The position numbers and the translations under genes are program-made. DNA of 64,000 nt, taken from NCBI GenBank assembly GCA_949752795.1, contig OX457060.1:106652949-106716948 (forward strand), written 5' to 3'. The notes below the pieces were generated by a model. That model searched no databases. It was not told the origin of the DNA and was given only the letters and a program-made list of their open reading frames with translations. This DNA is from Hyperoodon ampullatus (lineage: Eukaryota > Chordata > Mammalia > Artiodactyla > Ziphiidae). This document shows, one piece after another, positions 11,345 to 21,447 of the stretch. Each line of letters begins with the position of its first letter. Positions within the stretch are counted from its first letter, which is position 1.

Positions 11345-12140
11345 ACTATCTAGAAATAGAAGAAAAGGAAACAATTTACTCATGAAATTCACTTTTAAAT
11401 AAATAACAATTACGAAATGCTATCCTAAGAATTACAATTTTTATATTTTAATTTTTGAAAATTTAATTGAAATTGTAATTTTAATTTTTGAAAATTATAA
11501 TTTTTCATTTGAGGACTTGTAAATCACTTTACTGTAACAATGAAACTAAACAAGAGAAAAATTCTTCCTTTGGAAGAGATAAAAAATTGCTATGTTTCTG
11601 GGTCAACAGAAGAGCCTTGCTAAATACCAACAACAAATATACTGTAATAACACTATCTAAAAATCAAGCAAAATGGAAACATTTACTCATAAGATTCTCA
11701 TTTATATAATATACATTTATAAATCATTATCTAAAGAATTATAATCTATGAAATTTCCATTTGACCTGTTGTATAGTCACTTAAATAATGGCAGTAGTGT
11801 TAAAATAGAAAAAGTTCAAAATTATTTTAGAAGACCAAAAAAATTTGCTGTATTTCTGGATTATTTTAGTATAGTTGTTGACAATAACAAAAATATTATA
11901 ATTGTACTATTTGCAAGTAGAGTAAGATGAATCAATTAATTTACACAATTCACCTTTAAATAACTTAAAGTTATAAAGCATTATATTAAAGACTTATGAT
12001 TCTATCAAACTTTCATTTGAGTCAACATAAAATCACTTAACTAATAATAAGACTGAGAGGAAAAAAGTCAAAATAACTTTAATAGAGAGAGAAGAAAGTA
12101 TCATACTGTGGTTCTGGATCTTCAGAAGTAAGTGTATTGG
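11345..12140 (+). repeat. Degenerate tandem array, three units of ~255-307 bp
   Basis: Three phased copies are visible. The unit starts at 11345, 11652 and 11906 (actatc/actatt), giving spacings of 307 and 254 bp. Shared landmarks in order are: 'tttactcatgaaattcact' / 'tttactcataagattctca' / 'tttacacaattcaccttta'; then 'tatcctaagaatta' / 'tatctaaagaatta' / 'tattaaagactta'; then 'tttcatttgaggacttg' / 'ttccatttgacctgttg' / 'tttcatttgagtcaaca' leading to 'atcactt'/'gtcactt'; and finally a 'tttctgg' near the unit end. The first unit is longer because of an internal 'aatttttgaaaat' duplication near 11450-11500. A partial earlier unit may precede 11345. No transposon family is recognised. Confidence 0.72.
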
Positions 12141-12190
12141 AAGGTAGAATCAACCCAGAAGCTGAAACAATTCTATTTTCAGGGGGAATG

Positions 12191-12237
12191 GGGAGGAAGA
12201 CTGAATTCAGCACTTGGGAGGAAGACTGAATTCAGCA
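12191..12237 (+). repeat. 22-bp direct duplication, period 25
   Basis: The block 'gggaggaagactgaattcag' occurs at 12191 and again at 12216, separated by three bases. It lies at the 3' end of the cTAGE5-like pseudogene and was probably made by slippage. Confidence 0.9.
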
Positions 12238-13204
12238 TATATTGCCAGCAGAGGATGCTGTGGGTCATGGAAATCCCTTAAAGGAGGGGATTTCTGGAGA
12301 GGTTTGTTCTTGCTTTCTAGGAGAGGGGGTAGGCCAGCAATCCTCTTCTTAGAAATTTCCCTTTCCATCCCTTCTGTAACATATAGTTTCTGATGGGAGG
12401 ATAAGGTGGAGGACCAGAATGTCCACTCATATTGGGAGGGTTAAATCAAAGGAAGGTCCTCAGTATCTGCCATGAAAGAGCATCAGGGCAAGCTCTTTCT
12501 TTTTCTTGTGGAGGAGCTGCTGTATCTGTTTCTGAGATCGTAGGGATGGTATCCCCCTACCAGTCATGAGACCATGGATCCCTGCCCCATTACAGCATCC
12601 TATACCTCTTTCTTCAAGATCTGTCATACAGAGACTTCCCTAGTGGTATTCTAAGGCCTATGCCAAATTTACATCAGGGATATAAAAATACTCTTCAAAA
12701 TGTTCACATTAAATTCTAACTCAAAGTTTGTCTGAAGTTTCCAGTTTTTCTTTTTTAAGCCATCAAAGTTACTCTCAACCATCAGTATTCCCTACCTGCT
12801 ATCATGGGCTTTTCTCTCATGGGAAATAATCTGACATTGATAATTACCAATGATTATTTCCAATTTTTTGGAAAGAATTTGACTTCTATTTTATATGTGT
12901 CCAGCTCTTCACAGGCATGGCTGATCTATTGCTTTGGAAAAGACTCTCCTCTATCTCTTTTCACTCTAAAATGAATATTTCATGAAGATGCATTTTTTTT
13001 TTTTTCCTTAATGAAGGTCAGGAAGGACATGAAATTTCTACTACAGCTTTTGCTTTGCACTTTCTAACTGGTTTTCTGATTGCAGCAAAACTTTCTCAGT
13101 TTGGAGACTTTTAATATGGTCTTGAAGTGCATTGATTATCCTATCTTCTTCAGCTAATTTAGTGTACACTTGGTTTCATTTTTCTTAAAGAGTTTTTAAA
13201 GAAG

Positions 13205-13632
13205 TGTATTAGTTTCCTGTGGCTGCTGTAACAAATAAAAACAAACTTAATGGCTTAAAAACAACACAAATTTATTATCTGGACCGCAGAAGTATGAAAT
13301 TAGTTTCACAGGGCTAAAATCAATGTGTCAGCAGGGTGGTGTTTCTTCTAGAGACCAGGGGAAAATTCATTTCTAATTGTTTACAGCTGCCTGCATTCCT
13401 TGGCTCATGACCTCTGCTTCTATCATATCATTTTCTTTTCTGACTCTGACCCTCCTGCCTCCCTCTTATAAGGACCCTTGTGATTACATTGGGCCCACCC
13501 TGATCATCCAGGATACTCTCCCCATCTTAAGATCCTTAACTTAATCAAATCTGTCAAGTTCCTTTTACCATGTAAGGTTCTGGGGATTAGGACATGGATA
13601 TCTTTGGGAGGGGCATTATTCAGCCTATCACA
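13205..13632 (-). mobile_element. MaLR LTR (MLT1-like) inside the pseudogene
   Basis: Starts 'tgtattagtttcctgtggc' and ends 'tattcagcctatcaca', with the 'ttataaggacccttgtgat' and 'acattgggcccaccc' blocks of this LTR family in reverse orientation. It has the TG...CA ends expected of an LTR. A solo LTR; its insertion interrupts the cTAGE5-like reading. Confidence 0.72.
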
Positions 13633-14399
13633 GAAAGTTTTACTCAGTCACATCAATCTGTTTCTTCCAAAATTCTACTAAGAGGTTTCCATTTTCTGAT
13701 ACATTTGTTTTATGGGATTCCCAGTTCCCACAATCCATGCTGTCTTTTCTAAGAACAGGATCACTCCACCTTAGCAAAATTCACCCAGAAATATGATGTT
13801 TTGCTTTTGTAACTTACTACATACATGTCACTTTAGAGTTTTGTAGCACTGCATTTTGTTTAATGTTCAGTTACTCTTCTTTTCCATCCTTCTACCTGTG
13901 AAAGCAGCTTTATGCTCTCCTTAAGATTGGAATTTTCATTCAAAGCATTTTTTAAAATGTTGTTTAAAGTCATGCTTCATTTTTTTTTCTGATGTATAAT
14001 GAAGGTGGTTTTAGTTACAGCTACTTGAAATTTTAAGTGTTTTGATGTACCATTTATTGTTTAAAGACTGACCCAACTTGAGACATTTATATTATTCTTC
14101 TTTCAATCTTTTTCTAAGTCTCTTTTCTTGAGCTCAGGTCCTTATTAATGGCCTCCAACTTTTGTATTTCTATTAAAGTGTTAGCGATTCTGGCTTTCAT
14201 TAAAGTTAATTCAATTCCTGCAAATTCCTCTTTATAACCATCTCAAAGATGTGCTCTCTTTACTTCAGAAGGGCAGCCACTCCAATGATCAGTTCTTTTT
14301 CTCCAACTGTGTAGAGTTCTAATTATTACAGAATCCTACTATTACTAAAACTACTACCGTCTCCTACAGTAATCTGCAGGGATCTGGGGCTGGTTTGAG

Positions 14400-14880
14400 G
14401 CCTCTTGTATCACTGCCAGCACTGCAGAGCATCACAGACATTAGCTGACTCTCCATGGCCTCAGATACCACAGTTGAGCCCCATTATGTTGCCGGGCCAG
14501 AGAACTCTGTGGACATACTTCCTGGAACCACACCAGTGCCCCAAAATTGGGGCATATCTTAGCATAGGTAGGAAAGAAGGGGCAAGAACAGAAACTTCCT
14601 AACATGGTAACATAGGGATCATATCACAGAATCCTAGGGGATATAGACTAGGATCCCAGAGGCCAGTGATGATGCTCTGGGGCTTTGGCCTCTCCAGCAC
14701 TGCCCAGTGCCCCAAGCACCCTGGGAATCCATGTGTTGTCTCTCCTTTAAGCCATTCAGTGGCCCTGGTTGAGATGCTCCACTGGTCGTGGAGCACTGAT
14801 TTGGAGGATTTGCAGGTTGCCAACTGTCACATATATTTCATGTTCTCTTAAATAACCTTTTAATTCTGTGGCCCTCTTAA
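14400..14880. other. No gene seen
   Basis: Moderately GC-rich unique-looking sequence. Short open frames on both strands (14405-14602 plus, 14599-14823 minus) overlap each other and carry no domain. It might be the upstream part of the pseudogene's parent mRNA, but I could not match it. Confidence 0.35.
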
Positions 14881-14885
14881 GATTA

Positions 14886-15068
14886 CCAGGGTTAGCAAAT
14901 AAAAATACAGGGTATTCAGTTAAATTTGAATTTTATGAACAATGAATATATTTTAGTATAAATATGTTCCATACAACAGTTGTGACATACTCATAATAAA
15001 AATATATATTTGCTGTTTATTTGCAACTCAAATTTAACTGGGCATCCTGTGTTTATCTGGCAACCTTT
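14886..15068. mobile_element. Palindromic MITE, MER53-like
   Basis: The left arm 'gttagcaaataaaaatacag' and 'gttaaatttgaatttta' is mirrored by the right arm 'caaatttaactgggcatcc' and 'gtgtttatctggcaacc'. The whole is a long imperfect palindrome of about 180 bp, as in the MER53 type of non-autonomous DNA transposon. Confidence 0.68.
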
Positions 15069-15260
15069 GTCCTGGAGACATCATTCTGCTCAGTATGGTA
15101 ACATGAAACTCACTGCTTTCAGTGCCTTTCCTTGTTTTGTGTTTGACCATCCTTGAATGTGTATTGAGGGAAGAATATGGAGAGCCCAAGCAAGGGTTTC
15201 AACCAGTGGTGTGCTGGAGCCAGAGCCTACCAGCTGGTTAGAGCTGTTGTATGCATCTTC

Positions 15261-15274
15261 CCCCCCCCCCCCCC
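15261..15274 (+). repeat. Poly(C) run of 14
   Basis: Fourteen consecutive C. It is directly visible and prone to length error in sequencing. Confidence 0.9.
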
Positions 15275-16285
15275 GTGTTCAGTAATGTCTCAGTCATAGC
15301 TTGAAACAGACCGTGATTGGCATTTACACTAAAGAAACAGACAAACGCTAGGCATCAAAGTTGTGTCTACCTTCCAGCTCCCCAGCCCCCCGGACAGTTA
15401 GTTGTTTTAACTCGCACACGACTGATTATAATCAGTACCCATTAACCATAAACTCTATCATTCTTAGGATGTGTAAAAAGCACTCAAGTCAGTTTTTCCC
15501 TCCTTAGAGTAAAGGTGAATGAGAAATACCATTGCCACCAGAGGTCACCCTTAACCTCCCGAATCCCAAATCACCCAGGCTACAAAAGGAAACTCCTTTT
15601 GGAGCACAGAATCAGGAAAGACATTTTCTGTACCATAAGGTAGAGAACCTAAAATTCAATATACATTTTAACCAATCACTGTGGAGTTTCCATAGAATGT
15701 AAAATAGTTAAAACCAGGATTACGGACATTATTTAGCATCACTTTCCCATTGATTGTCAAGTACAGAAACTTATTTTATTTATTACAGTCTTCTCCCTTC
15801 AGCATAACCAAAAGAAATAAAAAAAATATATTAAGATATGGAGGAAACTGTACTTCATAAAGGTTTAACTTTACCTACACATACCTCAGACATAGAGTGA
15901 ACGCAGAGAACCAAGGAGAAGGATTCAGTAGAAGTAAAACACCTTGTTGCTCACTTGATCAATAAGAGGTCATGATTCATAGTATTTGACTTAAAACATA
16001 GCTCTGCTTAAGATAAAGCTCTGTTCAGTCTATATTTTCTTGAATATTTATTAATAAAACTAAAAGTATTTACTGGGCATTGTCTGTAAGTTGTTTGAAA
16101 TGAATAAAATATTACCATCTCTGGGCTGAGTCTCTTGAAGGAATTATATATATATTTCCAAATAGTATTTGGTTTAGTAGAGGTTTCAACAAGGTACTCT
16201 GAGAATTCAGATACATACAAGTCACTGTAACATGTCTCTTTTCTCTTAAATTTGTTGGCTGATCTATGGCTTAGATGTCACCTTG
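15275..16285. other. No gene seen
   Basis: Mixed-composition sequence without a domain-bearing frame or a recognisable repeat. The frame at 16008-16220 (minus) has no recognisable motif. Confidence 0.45.
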
Positions 16286-16289
16286 GTGT

Positions 16290-16640
16290 GAACAAGAAGC
16301 ATACATTCTATTGGGGGAAGGTATGAAAAAGTAAACAAGTAAATAAATGATAAGATAATTCCAAATGGTCCCAAGCACTATGAAGAAACTAACACAATAT
16401 AATGAAATAGAGGTGGACTGGAGTATAATAGGCAGGGTCAGATAAGGTCTCTCCTGGGAAGAAACAGTTGGGCCCTGAAAGAGGAGTTAGTTCTGTGACC
16501 ATCTGAAGGCAGAAGATTAGAAATTTAAAAAGCTCTATGGTGGAAACTCAGGGATTCTTACAGAGGTGAGAATTAATGGAGTTATTGAAATAAAGTACAA
16601 GATTTGTTGGTAGGCATGTCTGAAGGAATACCCTTGCGAA
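16290..16640 (+). repeat. Ancient interspersed repeat, family not named
   Basis: Reads 'gcatacattctattggggg', then 'aaacaagtaaataaatga', 'aagcactatgaagaaac', 'gtctctcctgggaagaa'. This matches the word order of the 47740 copy and is an old mammalian repeat. The end is not sharp. Confidence 0.5.
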
Positions 16641-17017
16641 TGTAATGGGTGGATCTAGTTAATTAACCTCTCTACACAGCGAGCTGGATAGATGAGTTTG
16701 TTACTAGGTGCAGTCAATCTCCTGCAGACTCTGGGAGGGGAACACAAATGTGCCCCAGAGAGAAAAGGTAAAACACCCTTGCAGGAGAACAGCTCGCTCC
16801 AAATGTGCTGACCATCAGAACTCACCTCAGATGAACTCCTGTTCAAACTACCTGGGGAGATGTGAAACCATCAGCCTGTGCCTAGAAACTCTAGGAGCCA
16901 GTCTAACGTGCTGAAATTGAATAACAGAAAAGTTAAAAGAGGACTTTTCCAATATTTGAAGTGATGAAAGGTTTTTAAAGTTTGAAATCATTGTGAGTGA
17001 AATTATATAAGTCTATA

Positions 17018-17134
17018 AAACTGGTAAGGGATTTTTAAAGGCGTCTTAATGAACTTAAACTCAACAATCATATGAAACTGATAAAGGATTTTTTAAGGCA
17101 CCTTAAAGGATGAACTAAAACTTAACAATCATGT
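17018..17134 (+). repeat. Two tandem units of ~57-60 bp
   Basis: Unit 1 starts 'aaactggtaagggattttt' (17018) and unit 2 'aaactgataaaggattttt' (17075). Both end in 'acaatcatatg/acaatcatgtg'. A weaker third unit may precede them, from about 16960. Confidence 0.85.
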
Positions 17135-17639
17135 GCAAGTAGCTTTTAAAATTATTTTTAAGTATCTACAAAGAGGAATTGTTCACTAGATTTAAAAAGC
17201 TGAAGAGGAATTTTTTTTTTAAAGAATGCAATATAATTTGCTTTTTGTTTAGACCAGTTTTCCTGAATCCTACCTCCTGAAAACAAAATTTGTCCTTGTG
17301 CTTCCTTGTTGCGTGCTAGGCAAGTCACCCATTTCGTCTCTCCAGGTCCTTGATGGCTCGAATGTGGGTTTGAGAGACAGAGTCTACACTGAATGGGTAC
17401 ACCTGGAAGGCAGAGATCAAGGGTCATTGGAGGATCTGCGTATCTCTTCCCCTGGGGATGTTTGGGCATAACTTAACTGAATAACCCATTTGTTTCATTC
17501 ATTCATCTATTCAATTTTGGAATCAGATTGACACAGTCTCAAATTCTCTTTCCTTCACATATTTACATATGACCCTAGTTATATAAATTATTCAACTCTA
17601 ACATTCACCCATAGCAACAGTAAAATTAAGATACTACAT

Positions 17640-17765
17640 ACATTATTTAATGGTTACTGAGATTGAATAAGAATATAAGTCAAGTGTTTAACACAGTGCC
17701 CTGGACTCTTGCTCTCAGTAAATGATAGATTGCTGTTGTTTTTATTATTCATTTATTAATTCAAA
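17640..17765 (+). repeat. MIR-like 3' end
   Basis: Contains 'gtgtttaacacagtgccc', then 'cagtaaatgatagattgctg' and a T/A-rich tail, the layout of a MIR 3' end. Diverged. Confidence 0.55.
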
Positions 17766-17964
17766 AACTATTAAGTACATTTGTTATTATGAAAACTGTT
17801 TTAGATTCTGAGGATCAGGACAACCAATAATAGAGTTTATTTGTCTAATATGTTATATACATGTATCTAATATATTGTCTAATTTATTACATATACATGC
17901 ATATATGATTACAAATTAGATGCTGTGTGAGGGTATGTGTAGAGAAATAACTCTAATTATGATA

Positions 17965-18105
17965 TCTATCAAGAGGAAACCAAGGCTCAGAGAGAGGGAT
18001 AACTTTCCCAAAATGGCACAGCTCATAGCAGAGCCAGGGTTTGATGGCAGCTCTGCCTAGCCCAGCCCAGCCCTGTTGTCTTAACAACCAACACCAAAGT
18101 GCCTG
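17965..18105 (-). repeat. MIR
   Basis: The order 'gaggaaaccaaggctcagag', 'aatggcacagctcatagcag', 'agccagggtttgatggc' is the reverse complement of the MIR core. Confidence 0.72.
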
Positions 18106-18166
18106 GCTCCTTTGGCACCTTAGAGAGTGGTTAGTTCCTGGTGGGATGAATGTTGGAGAGTTTTAG

Positions 18167-18208
18167 GAGAGGCTTAAAGAGTGAGTGTTGGAGAGGCTTA
18201 AAGAGTGA
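18167..18208 (+). repeat. Short tandem duplication, period 24
   Basis: 'gagaggcttaaagagtga' at 18167 and again at 18191. Confidence 0.9.
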
Positions 18209-18209
18209 T

Positions 18210-19395
18210 GTCCTTTAAGTTGTTTGGAAAGAAATGTATGTGTTTATCACATGAGGAGGGAGGAGGGAAGGTGGGGAGACTTAGCAGCAGAAATAGAAGT
18301 CAATATATGTTCTTCTATCGGCAGTGGAAAATAAAAAGCCTAGTTCCAGTAGCAGGAAATAGCAATTTTAAATTAAAATCTTTTCAATTAAGGAAAAGCA
18401 GAAAACTACTGCCCTTTTAATATCAGTTATAAAGTTTTCCCCTACACATTTGTTAAGGACCTTGCAGGAAGGCACACAATCAATTCTTGTAACAAAAGAT
18501 AAACTCATTTTCTTTATTAAAGTAGGGAAAGAGAAGGAAGAGTTTTTAAATTAGAGTTCACTTAACTTAATGGTTAATAAGGACAAAAATAAAGCTCATA
18601 TTCTGTCCATTTTTAATGGGTGCATTTAGTTGTCGGCTGGGCTTGCAAAATAAGGAGTTGCTGACTGGTAGTAGGTCAATGTAACATATCATATACTTTT
18701 ATATTCTCAATACTTATATGTAGGCTATGTGAAAAATCTGTGGAAAAAAATGTGTTGCTGCTACTGGTAAAAAGGAACAAATGATTTGTTCAGATGGTTA
18801 ATGCCTATGTCTGTGGCGCTGAAGCAAAAATAATATACAGTATTTTACATTAGAAATAATTTCAGCATTTCTATAACCTCTCGGACCATTGCACACTTAT
18901 TTGATTCCTAACCATCTGGGAATCCATGGGCAAAGATTTAGATGCTGCCTATTCTTATTTCCCCTTAGATTTTTCTGGGAATATCTTGAAAATGCCAAGT
19001 CTGGGTTGCTGCCACCTTCTGTTTCTCTCCTTTAGTTGAGAAATATTACCAGAGCATATTACTATAGCCCTTTCCCACCACCAAATGAACCCACTGGTAT
19101 TTCATAGTCTCTAATCATAGCCAGGTTCTCATTGTTGTCCACAATTCTCATTTATCTCTGCTTAATCCTATGTCTCAAATTAATTCTGGCCAGATTCATC
19201 CATTGAACTCAAAACACCTTATTTCTCTTGTTCCCAAATCTACTTTAATATTACTGCTCTTACTCCATTATTTTATTTAGCAAATTTTTTTCTGAATATG
19301 TTTCACCATCCACCAATTCCTCTCTAATGACTTATAAATTTGGTTTCCACATGTTTTCTAGCAAATAGAGGGCAGCTTAAAACAGAAACTGGACC
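18210..19395. other. No gene seen
   Basis: AT-rich, T-rich sequence with no recognisable domain or family. The small open frame at 18205-18420 has no features. Confidence 0.45.
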
Positions 19396-19399
19396 TGGA

Positions 19400-19565
19400 T
19401 GTTAATTGCAGTTCCAGCCTTTCTGGACCTAAGTTACCTCATGTATGAAATGGTAATAGTAAAAATGAAGCACACGGTTTTACTGTGAGAGTGAAACCAG
19501 ACATAACACGTAAAGAATCTATCATATGCCTGGCAGAAGCAACGTGCAGAATAAATACAGAATCC
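19400..19565 (+). repeat. MIR-like
   Basis: 'ggacctaagttacctcatg', then 'gaaatggtaatagtaaaaatg' and 'atatgcctggcag' follow the MIR order on the plus strand. Diverged. Confidence 0.55.
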
Positions 19566-19989
19566 CTCTCTTTCTTTCCTACCTGTTAAGACATGTTTTG
19601 CTTCTACTCTCACTACTCTAACCATTCCTTCTGTATTTCCCTTGGGAGTTCCTCTTCTTGCCTCAGTGTTTCATTTATAGTCTTCTCTTCATTGTTTCCT
19701 CTAGTAATTTTACTCACAACCACAATTTTAAAACTCCTTCTATGCATATTTGTCTCAATTATATATCTTTGACTCATCAAAGCTTGGATTTGAAAGTAGC
19801 CTTACTGATCACCTGATTGAACTTCACTATTGAGTTATTTTTCTAGAAACATGAGAATTAATGGTGATAGAACCTCCATCTTCTGAATTTTTGGTTAACT
19901 GAGTTGCCAATTCTTTCTCCGAAGTTTCAGTGTTTCACTTTGAATCACCTGGTCATCTTATAAGAATCTTGTATTTTTTATAATTAGCA

Positions 19990-20145
19990 AAGTGTTAATA
20001 CACTTACCATCTCATTATCTCCAAGTTGCCCTTGAACACACTGAAGCTCAGTAAATTTAAACACCTCCTCAGGTTGTATAACTAATTGTGACAGAGCAGG
20101 AATGAGACTCAAGTCTTTGACTTTTGTTTCCAAAGAGCTCTGATA
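19990..20145 (-). repeat. MIR-like
   Basis: 'ctgaagctcagtaaattt', then 'ttgtataactaattgtgac' and 'agagcaggaatgagactc' follow the reverse MIR core. Confidence 0.58.
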
Positions 20146-21433
20146 ATTCATTTGCAAAAAATCTGGCTCAAGAATCCAGGTTTATGTTTGCCATGCCTTT
20201 TACATGGCACTGTTCTCCATGCCAAGGAAGTGATTTCTGAATACCATTGTGTCCTAGCTGTAAATTACAAATATTACTCCAAAAGCACAAGTAAATTTGT
20301 TATTAAAATATATTAAGAAGCATAAGATTACAACCCACTATTTACCCTCCACACACACACATATATATTTTTTCTGTTTCTTTATGGGTCACATTATGTA
20401 ATATATATCATGTCAATTTATTTTAAATCAAATGGGACTAAGTTATTCCTTACCTTTCTTCTTCTTTGTCAAGACTCTTTTGCAGGCAATGCAAACAAAG
20501 AGTTGCTATGTGGTAAATTTTCTCAGGGATGATTTAAGTACCCAATTTCCAGACACTCTCATGTTGCACTCAGATATATCTTAATGTGAAGCAGTGACAA
20601 AGACATCTCTTCACTGGCTGTTATAGGCTGGTAGTAATAAAACATAGCTAGCCATGGGGAGTACATTGGGATATTTTATGACTAGGAGGTGATTGTATGA
20701 ATTGTAAGTAGTAGAACCTGGTTACACAGCTTCAATAAAAAATACTTTCATATCAAATATACAATGCAAATGTAACATTCATTAGCATCATGTTCTCCAT
20801 CATGTTCTTCATATACACCTGCTATTATTCTCAGGGTGGAAGCTTAGAGCCATTTTTTTTGGAAACATCTTTATTCTCCAAAACTGAAGCTGTTTATACT
20901 ATATTCTCCCCATCATCTACACTTCAATAAATGTGGTAAAATATTATATAACTTCAGATTATTTTCCCAAGTAGATTATGATATGTATACCAATATATGA
21001 ATATTATTTGAATTATAATATTGTTATTAATGTAAGATACTTATATATTTATAACATATTTAATATAATTTGTTAATAATTATTAATGACTAATTTAATA
21101 TTGATTATTAACTCATGATTGATATATAATTTATCTAATTTATTATTGTATATTAATCTATGTATTTATGAAATATATAATCTGACTAGATACAATCATA
21201 GCATTCACATCAGGAAAATTATTTTAACATGTATTATGGGTTATGTCAAGAAAGTATTAACACCTAAGTTCAAATATTAATTACTTAAGCACCTATACAC
21301 TGTGTCATGGCTACCAGTAAAGCAAATGTGATAGTAAGCTGCATTAATAAATTCATCCCTAGTTTTAAATAAGGAAGACAATAGTCCCACTGTACATAGC
21401 ACATAGATCACATCTGGGTGGATGTTGGCTCCA
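20146..21433. other. No gene seen; AT-rich core
   Basis: No gene or family recognised. 20980-21185 is almost pure A and T (tta/tat-rich, low complexity). A small (CA)n(TA)n tract lies near 20350. Confidence 0.5.
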
Positions 21434-21447
21434 GACACCACATTTTA

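Larger units (their letters stand above)
12190..14370 (-). pseudogene. cTAGE5/MIA2-like retropseudogene
   Basis: Read on the minus strand, this region gives many short matches, in order, to the coiled-coil and proline-rich parts of the MIA2/cTAGE5 family (ER exit-site proteins for large cargo). Near 13948-13884: 'ALNENSNLKES' and 'VEGWKRRV'. Near 13200-13090: 'NQVYTKLAEED', 'HIKSLQTEKVLLQSEN'. Near 12825-12796: 'IISHERKAHD'. Near 12740: 'DGLKKKN' and 'NFELEFN'. Near 12420-12335, in the proline-rich tail: 'PPYPPIRN' and 'GKFLRRG'. The segments are joined without introns but change frame and hold many stops, so this is a dead processed copy. A MaLR LTR (13205-13632) splits it, between 'gtaaaactttc' and 'cttctttaaaaac'. 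Its 5' limit (about 14370) is approximate and no poly(A) tail or target duplication was found. The parent could be MIA2 or a cTAGE retrogene; TANGO1/MIA3 fits less well, judged by the 'SHEKKAHD'-type block context. Confidence 0.77.

Noticed and set aside
14405..14851. Three short overlapping open frames
   Set aside because: Both strands overlap and no domain is visible. They may belong to the 5' region of the retropseudogene but I could not match them.
18167..18208. CRISPR-like or regulatory direct repeat
   Set aside because: Only two copies of an 18-bp unit with a 6-bp gap. It is simple slippage, and CRISPR arrays do not occur in animal chromosomes.
20980..21185. Replication origin or matrix attachment region
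   Set aside because: The sequence is AT-rich and low complexity, which alone does not support either function.
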